This document shows, piece by piece, positions 54,122 through 58,630 of a DNA stretch of 58,630 nucleotides (its first letter is position 1; each line of letters starts with the position of its first letter). The stretch is from NCBI GenBank assembly GCA_903905445.1, contig CAIVGO010000253.1, positions 1-58,630 of the forward strand. Direction: 5' to 3'. This DNA comes from an uncultured Bacteroidota bacterium. Lineage in GTDB: Bacteria; Bacteroidota; Bacteroidia; Chitinophagales; Saprospiraceae. Under the pieces are notes generated by a model, which saw only the letters and a list, made by a program, of their open reading frames with translations, was not told the DNA's origin and ran no database searches. Position numbers and translations under genes: made by a program.

Positions 54122-54976
54122 ATGAAAAAGATTGTTCAACATGCTTTTCGCTTGTTGCTGGTGATTTGCTTGCTCCCAAGTATGGCAAGCGCACAAGCCT
54201 GGACCAGAAGTAAAGGCAAGGGTTTTTACAAGCTGGATTTTGCCCGCATTTATGCCCAAAATATTTTTGATGAACGGGGTGATGTGGCGCCATTTCGAAC
54301 CCTTGGAAACTACACCAGCAGTTTTTACGGGGAATATGGCCTTTTAAACAAACTCACGGTTACCGCAAACGTGCCATTTTACGTGCGCAACGTAATCAAC
54401 GAAACCAAAGGCAGGCAAACGGGCCAGGTGATCGAACAGGGTATTGTCAATAATAACGTAGGCGATGTTGACCTGGCTTTGCGCTTTGCACTGCCCGTAA
54501 AACGGTTTGCTTTAAGCACAACGGTGATGTTCGGGCTACCTACAGGCGATGCCCGGCAAGTAGATGGCCTGTTTACCGGCGATGGGGAGTTCAATCAGAT
54601 GTTAAAAGTAAGCGCTGGGAAGGGCAGTGCGCGCTGGTGGGTGCAAGGTTCTCTTGGATTAAACAACCGGACCAAAGGTTTTTCCGATGAATTCCGCTAT
54701 GATTTTGAATTCGGGTACAAATTTTTCCAGGATCATTTACTGGCCATTTTAAAAGTAAACGGGATAGAAAGTTTACAAAATGGCTCGGTTGAAGCGGCTG
54801 CCTCTGGCTTGTTTTCCAACAATGTGGAATATATGGGCATCGGACCAGAAGTGTTGTATTACCTGAATGCAAAGAAAACCTTTGGTGTGTCGGCGCGTGT
54901 TACGGGCGCTTTAAGTGGGCAGAATGTTTTGGCAGCGCCTTCGACGGCGATTGGGGTATTTTTGGATTTTAAATAA
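54122..54976 (+). CDS. Outer-membrane beta-barrel protein (284 aa)
   Basis: Signal peptide (LLLVICLLPSMASAQA), then a transporter-like or porin-like barrel with many alternating amphipathic strands and turn motifs (GEYGLLNKLTVTANVPFYV, NVGDVDLALRFALPVK, FGLPTGDARQVDG), ending in FLDFK. I see no enzyme signature. Such barrels often export or import the product of the adjoining lipoprotein or act as a channel. Starts 9 nt after the DM13 lipoprotein, so it is the final gene of operon 3, closed by a terminator 4 nt after its stop. Confidence 0.82.
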   Translation: MKKIVQHAFRLLLVICLLPSMASAQAWTRSKGKGFYKLDFARIYAQNIFDERGDVAPFRTLGNYTSSFYGEYGLLNKLTVTANVPFYVRNVINETKGRQTGQVIEQGIVNNNVGDVDLALRFALPVKRFALSTTVMFGLPTGDARQVDGLFTGDGEFNQMLKVSAGKGSARWWVQGSLGLNNRTKGFSDEFRYDFEFGYKFFQDHLLAILKVNGIESLQNGSVEAAASGLFSNNVEYMGIGPEVLYYLNAKKTFGVSARVTGALSGQNVLAAPSTAIGVFLDFK

Positions 54977-54980
54977 AAAA

Positions 54981-55010
54981 ACGCCCTCCACCCAAGCGGG
55001 TGGAAGGCGT
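54981..55010. terminator. Strong bidirectional terminator between converging units
   Basis: ACGCCCTCCACCC and GGGTGGAAGGCGT form a 13-bp stem with one mismatch (C opposite A) around AAGC. An A/T run on the left (AAATAAAAAA) gives TTTTTTATTT on the minus strand after the stem. It ends operon 3 and the coiled-coil gene that reads leftwards. Confidence 0.88.
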
Positions 55011-55037
55011 AAGTTTGTTCATATAGGGGGGATACCT

Positions 55038-56063
55038 TTATTTCAGGTTGAATGCGCCGCTGCCTACGAGGTAACCTTTGTTGTAAACCTCCACTTTGTA
55101 TTTTCCTTTTGCAAAGTTTTGGCCAGGCTGCCAGCTACCACATACGTTTGTTTCGCCGTTTTGGTAGTTGCAAGTAGCAGTTGTTGTGTAACGCACGTCA
55201 GATTCGTTGCGTTTGTCGGTAGCAACACCAGAACCCAGGCTTTCGATCGCCAAAGGAGCGCCGGTTGGGTCGATGATGCGCAGGTAGAACGTTTCTTCAC
55301 CAGCAGGAACTACTTCATTTGGCTCAGTAGTGAAGCAGATATTCAATTTGTCTACTTTACCAGCACGGCTTTTGGTTTTTTCCTTGCCATTGCTTTTTAC
55401 TTGCACCGATTTGGTAGTTACGTTTTTCACACGGATAGCAGAAGCGATGTCCACTTTTTTAGCCAACTGTGTTTTTTCCGCTTCCAAAGTTGATTTTTCA
55501 GAAACCAATGCTGCTTTTGCAGTGCTTTCTTCGTCCAATTTGGTTTTGGTTTCGTTCAGCGTGGTAGAGAGCGAAGATATTTGCTGTCCTTGTTGCTGAT
55601 TGGTTTCAGTCAGGATACCTACTTGTTTTTTCAGCTCATCAATTTGCGCGAGGTATTCGTTTTTCTGTTTTTCCAGACGTGCCATACCAGCACGGTAGTC
55701 TTTTTTATCGCGGATAAGGCCCGTGATTTCATTCTTTTGTGCTTCCAACTGCTGCAACTGTTCGTTGATTTTGTTGTCCAATTCAGCGTTGATCCCTTTT
55801 TGTTGTTCTAACTGGGTAACTGCTTCGTTGTATTTAGAATCAAGGTCGGCAAAGGCAGATTTTTGCTCGGTCAACTCCGTTTGTGTCAACGTCAGCGCTT
55901 GTCCGGTTTTGTATTTGCTCACCAACAAGAAAACGCACAAACCAAGCAGGATGGCGATGGCAACACCCATGATGGTAGTAAGACGCTTTTGGCCGTTGTT
56001 GTCGTTAGAGCCACCGAAGTTAGAAGGGGTCGTGGGCTGATTGAAATTGGTGGGAGTGTTCAT
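55038..56063 (-). CDS. Membrane-anchored coiled-coil protein (341 aa)
   Basis: Low-complexity Asn/Thr/Pro/Gly N-terminus (1-26), one transmembrane helix (about 30-49), a long coiled coil of Glu/Lys/Leu heptads (about 55-210), then a C-terminal beta-rich domain (about 215-341, INICFTTEPNEVVPAGEETFYLRII and GKYKVEVYNKGYLVGSGAFNLK). This architecture recurs in uncharacterised Bacteroidota proteins and the C-terminal domain, from memory, is conserved. Function unknown; a periplasmic scaffold or envelope-spacing role is possible. Starts at an ATG at 56063; 312 bp of divergent region follows. Confidence 0.82.
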   Translation of the reverse strand: MNTPTNFNQPTTPSNFGGSNDNNGQKRLTTIMGVAIAILLGLCVFLLVSKYKTGQALTLTQTELTEQKSAFADLDSKYNEAVTQLEQQKGINAELDNKINEQLQQLEAQKNEITGLIRDKKDYRAGMARLEKQKNEYLAQIDELKKQVGILTETNQQQGQQISSLSTTLNETKTKLDEESTAKAALVSEKSTLEAEKTQLAKKVDIASAIRVKNVTTKSVQVKSNGKEKTKSRAGKVDKLNICFTTEPNEVVPAGEETFYLRIIDPTGAPLAIESLGSGVATDKRNESDVRYTTTATCNYQNGETNVCGSWQPGQNFAKGKYKVEVYNKGYLVGSGAFNLK

Positions 56064-56345
56064 ACTCTGAAAATGAAAGGTTTAACGTTAGTGATTGTAA
56101 TTGGTTTGAAAACATAATCAACCTTTCTCCCGAAGATTGTCATGCGATTAAATGGTTTCGCCGATTGAAAAACTGCACATTTAACCGCAATGGCTCTTGC
56201 TTTATTGCCTGGGTAGAAAGAAAGTTTTTGTAGGGACAAGCTGTTTTGTGGCGCAAATAACTGAAAATCAATTGAATAATTTGTTAAGAAAATAATATGA
56301 AATCGTCGCTTTTTTTTAGTTAAAACAGAAACAGCAGATAAATTA
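56064..56345. other. Intergenic, no gene seen
   Basis: AT-rich divergent region between the coiled-coil protein and the exonuclease. I see no RNA gene or repeat. The promoter of the coiled-coil gene must be here but no clear box stands out. Confidence 0.5.
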
Positions 56346-56353
56346 TACCTTTG
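56346..56353 (+). promoter_or_regulatory. -7 box of the exonuclease/rpe/permease unit
   Basis: TACCTTTG, an exact TAnnTTTG match, about 20-25 nt before the ATG at 56376. The -33 position is AT-rich without TTTG. Confidence 0.55.
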
Positions 56354-56375
56354 CCGCCACAAAAATTTTTGCCTT

Positions 56376-57134
56376 ATGTCTGTTTTTGATGCATTTGATC
56401 TGTACAATATTTTGTTTTTGGATATCGAAACGGTGCCGGGTGCAGCCGATTTCGAAGATCTGAATGAGGAGTTACAAGAATTGTGGGGGTACAAAACCCG
56501 CCAAATTCTGCGTCGGCAAGACGAGGAGTTGGAATACGATGAAATTGCGGAGGCTTTTCGCACCCGCGCGGGCATTTATGCGGAGTTTGGCAAGATCGTG
56601 TGCATCTCGGCTGGTTTTTTGACCAAGCAGCCGGGCGATGAGTTGCCTTTGTTGCGCCTCAAGTCTTTTACCAATCATATTGAAGCTAATTTGCTAGAAG
56701 ATTTCAGTGTGTTGCTCAACAAGCATTTTAACAACCCGGATAAGTTTGCCATTTGTGGCCATAATATCAAGGAGTTTGACATTCCTTACATTTGCAGACG
56801 CATGTTGGTCAATCAATTACCCCTTCCACGCCTGCTGGATATTGCCGGTAAAAAGCCCTGGGAGACCAAACATTTGGTAGACACCCTGGAGATGTGGAAG
56901 TTTGGTGATAACAAAAACTACACCTCTTTGCGTCTGTTGGCAGCGGTATTCAATTTCCCATCCCCCAAAGATGACATGGATGGCAGTGATGTAGCGGGGG
57001 TATATTGGGAAGAACGCGATTTGGACCGTATTGCGACCTATTGTGAAAAAGATGTGGTGGCAACGGCGCAATTATTTTTGCGGATGAAACGTATGCCCAT
57101 GATTTTACCAGAGCAAATTGTGATTGTACGGTAA
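56376..57134 (+). CDS. PolB-type 3'-5' exonuclease (252 aa)
   Basis: DEDD-type exonuclease of the 'DNA polymerase B exonuclease-like' family (PF10108). Exo I is LFLDIET (Asp16, Glu18), Exo II is GHNIKEFDIP (Asp135) and Exo III is TYCEKDVVATA (Tyr about 221, Asp about 225), so all four acidic residues are present. There is no polymerase domain. Probably a repair or proofreading-type nuclease; substrate unknown. 41 nt before rpe. Confidence 0.9.
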   Translation: MSVFDAFDLYNILFLDIETVPGAADFEDLNEELQELWGYKTRQILRRQDEELEYDEIAEAFRTRAGIYAEFGKIVCISAGFLTKQPGDELPLLRLKSFTNHIEANLLEDFSVLLNKHFNNPDKFAICGHNIKEFDIPYICRRMLVNQLPLPRLLDIAGKKPWETKHLVDTLEMWKFGDNKNYTSLRLLAAVFNFPSPKDDMDGSDVAGVYWEERDLDRIATYCEKDVVATAQLFLRMKRMPMILPEQIVIVR

Positions 57135-57175
57135 AAGTTTTAAACACCAAATATCGAACACCGAATTACGAACTT

Positions 57176-57850
57176 ATGGCACGACAACATCTTATAGCGC
57201 CTTCGGTACTGGCTGCTGATTTTACGAAACTGGGCGCCGAAATGGATATGGTGAATGGCAGTGAAGCCGATTGGTTTCACCTGGATGTGATGGATGGCCG
57301 GTTTGTGCCGAATATTACGTTTGGCATGTTTATCATAGAAGCGATGCACAAAATGGCCCAAAAGCCGCTGGATGTGCATTTAATGATCGTAGAACCCGAA
57401 AAATACATCGAATCTTTTCGAAAAGCAGGCGCAGCGGTGATTACGGTGCATTACGAGGCCTGTCCGCATTTACATCGAACCATTGCGCAAATCAAGGAAA
57501 CGGGCGCAAAAGCCGGGGTGGCCTTGAATCCGCATACGCCCATTGAGGTGTTGGAGGATTTGATTGAAGATGTAGACCTGGTGTGTTTGATGTCGGTAAA
57601 TCCGGGTTTTGGCGGGCAAAAATTCATTTACCGCACTTTGGATAAGGTGCGTCGTTTGCGCACCCTGATTGATACCCGCAATGCAGCGACCCTGATTGAA
57701 ATAGACGGCGGGGTGGGGCTTCAAAATGCGGAAGTTTTGTTGCAGGCTGGAGCTGATGTGCTGGTGGCGGGCAGCAGTGTATTTAGTGCTAAAGATCCGG
57801 TGGCAACGATTGCCGCCTTGAAAGCGTTTAAGCCAGTATTTGATATTTAG
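57176..57850 (+). CDS. rpe: Ribulose-phosphate 3-epimerase (224 aa)
   Basis: TIM-barrel enzyme interconverting D-ribulose 5-phosphate and D-xylulose 5-phosphate in the pentose phosphate pathway. Signature segments: IAPSVLAADFTKLG, HLDVMDGRFVPNITFG (catalytic Asp, metal His), DVHLMIVEPEKYI, MSVNPGFGGQKFI (phosphate loop) and IEIDGGV (second catalytic Asp). Length is normal. Confidence 0.97.
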   Translation: MARQHLIAPSVLAADFTKLGAEMDMVNGSEADWFHLDVMDGRFVPNITFGMFIIEAMHKMAQKPLDVHLMIVEPEKYIESFRKAGAAVITVHYEACPHLHRTIAQIKETGAKAGVALNPHTPIEVLEDLIEDVDLVCLMSVNPGFGGQKFIYRTLDKVRRLRTLIDTRNAATLIEIDGGVGLQNAEVLLQAGADVLVAGSSVFSAKDPVATIAALKAFKPVFDI

Positions 57851-57862
57851 AACCCACCCATT

Positions 57863-58630
57863 TTGAAAAAAATAGATCAATTATTGCTAAAGAGTTTTGT
57901 AGGGCCGTTTGCCGTGTCCTTTGGCATTGCGCTTTTCGTATTGATCATGCAATTTTTGTGGTTGTATATTGACGAAATCGCGGGCAAAGGGGTCAACATA
58001 TTGGTGATGGTGGAATTGATTGCCTATTTGTCCATTTCCACTTTTCCGATGGCTTTGCCGATTGCCGTGTTGATTGCTTCTGTGATGGTAATGGGCTCAT
58101 TAGCAGAACGTTATGAGTTGTCGAGTATGAAATCGGCGGGTGTATCGCTGCTGCGGGTGATGCGCAGTTTGATTGTTTGCGCGGTGGGCATTGCGGCATT
58201 TTCCTACGTTTGTTCCGACTTTCTGATTCCTATTTCCAATTTGAAATTCAAATCGCGCTTGTATGACATTCGCAAGCAAAAACCGGCATTAACGCTCGAA
58301 AAAGGCGTTTTTAACGAAGATTTTCGGCAGTTTGTGATCCGTATTGGCGATAAAGAAAAAGATGGCGAAACAATTTCGGATGTATTGATTGAGGATCAAA
58401 GTAACGTGGGTCGATTGAATTTTAATCAAATTTTATCGGATAGCGGGCAGATGTACACCACCGACGACAAGCGTTATTTTGTGATGAATTTGTTTCGAGG
58501 CACCCAGTATCAGGAGCCGGGCAGCAACAACAGCAGCCAAAAACAGCGTTATCCATTTATTCGTACCAATTTTAAGTCCTGGACAAAAGTGTGGGATATG
58601 AAAGAGTTTGAGATGACGCGCACGGATGAC
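57863..58630 (+). CDS. LptF/LptG-family lipopolysaccharide export permease (3' end outside window)
   Basis: Open to the window edge (256 codons), which is why the track lacks it. The start is a TTG (57863) 12 nt after rpe; there is no usable ATG upstream in frame and the resulting KKIDQLLLKSFVGPFAVSFG opening is exactly the Bacteroidota LptF/G (YjgP/YjgQ) style. Transmembrane helices at about 14-36, 50-75 and 98-120, then a periplasmic domain from about 125 (PISNLKFKSRLYDIRKQKPA). Transmembrane partner of LptB for moving LPS from the inner membrane to the periplasmic bridge. Which of F or G it is cannot be told from half the protein. Confidence 0.9.
   Translation, partial: MKKIDQLLLKSFVGPFAVSFGIALFVLIMQFLWLYIDEIAGKGVNILVMVELIAYLSISTFPMALPIAVLIASVMVMGSLAERYELSSMKSAGVSLLRVMRSLIVCAVGIAAFSYVCSDFLIPISNLKFKSRLYDIRKQKPALTLEKGVFNEDFRQFVIRIGDKEKDGETISDVLIEDQSNVGRLNFNQILSDSGQMYTTDDKRYFVMNLFRGTQYQEPGSNNSSQKQRYPFIRTNFKSWTKVWDMKEFEMTRTDD

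Overview
The window looks like a chromosome segment from a member of the Bacteroidota, most likely class Saprospiria (Saprospiraceae- or Lewinella-like). The pointers are a type IX secretion (T9SS) C-terminal sorting domain, a CarboxypepD_reg/DUF5686 outer-membrane protein, a Bacteroidota-type complex I operon with split nuoC and nuoD and a very short NuoG, Bacteroidota -7 promoter boxes (TAnnTTTG), and few Shine-Dalgarno sequences. The taxon is inferred from protein style only. I saw no tRNA, rRNA, CRISPR array, insertion sequence or phage gene.

Layout. 1-5.3 kb: a secreted endonuclease I cut by the left edge, a helical protein of unknown function, and a large T9SS-exported surface protein. 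5.3-14.5 kb: a 40-residue membrane ORF with its own promoter and terminator, a histidine kinase/LuxR-type regulator pair, Thermus-type NADP isocitrate dehydrogenase, a 1452-residue PAS/GAF histidine kinase overlapping a single-domain response regulator, and the decayed end of another histidine kinase. 14.5-24 kb: Tex, a DUF5686 protein, a TMTC-like glycosyltransferase with TPRs, pyrR-pyrB, and a lipoprotein. 24-38.3 kb: a complete complex I operon read leftwards, nuoABCDE-(DUF2750)-FGHIJK-(lipoprotein)-LMN, probably continuing into the lipoprotein at 22.8 kb. 38.5-40.2 kb: a CBM9-like protein and folD.

40.2-55.0 kb is the most interesting part. Three rightward transcription units encode: (1) a GH63-like glucosidase, a glycogen-debranching-type enzyme and an aquaporin; (2) an SDR enzyme, two tiny membrane proteins, a ferric-reductase-like membrane protein fused to a Rieske domain, a Cys-rich membrane-anchored protein of unknown family, an esterase with a glycogen-binding-like N-terminus, and a Crp/Fnr regulator; (3) a GMC oxidoreductase, a glucose-dehydrogenase-like SDR, a DM13 lipoprotein and an outer-membrane barrel. 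Each unit is preceded by a variant of the same palindrome, TGTTAC-N4-GTAACA, centred exactly 33 bp upstream of the centre of the -7 box. This is what a class II Crp/Fnr-activated promoter would look like. I infer a self-contained regulon of 14 genes, controlled by the Crp/Fnr protein encoded inside it, that couples sugar/glycan metabolism and water/solute flux to a membrane and periplasmic redox chain. The inducing signal is unknown.

55.0-58.6 kb: a membrane-anchored coiled-coil protein, a PolB-type 3'-5' exonuclease, rpe, and an LptF/LptG-family permease cut by the right edge.

Six real or likely genes are absent from, or mis-started in, the ORF track for structural reasons: the two edge-truncated genes, two micro-ORFs (40 and 36 aa), and the GMC and DUF2750 genes listed from upstream TTG codons.
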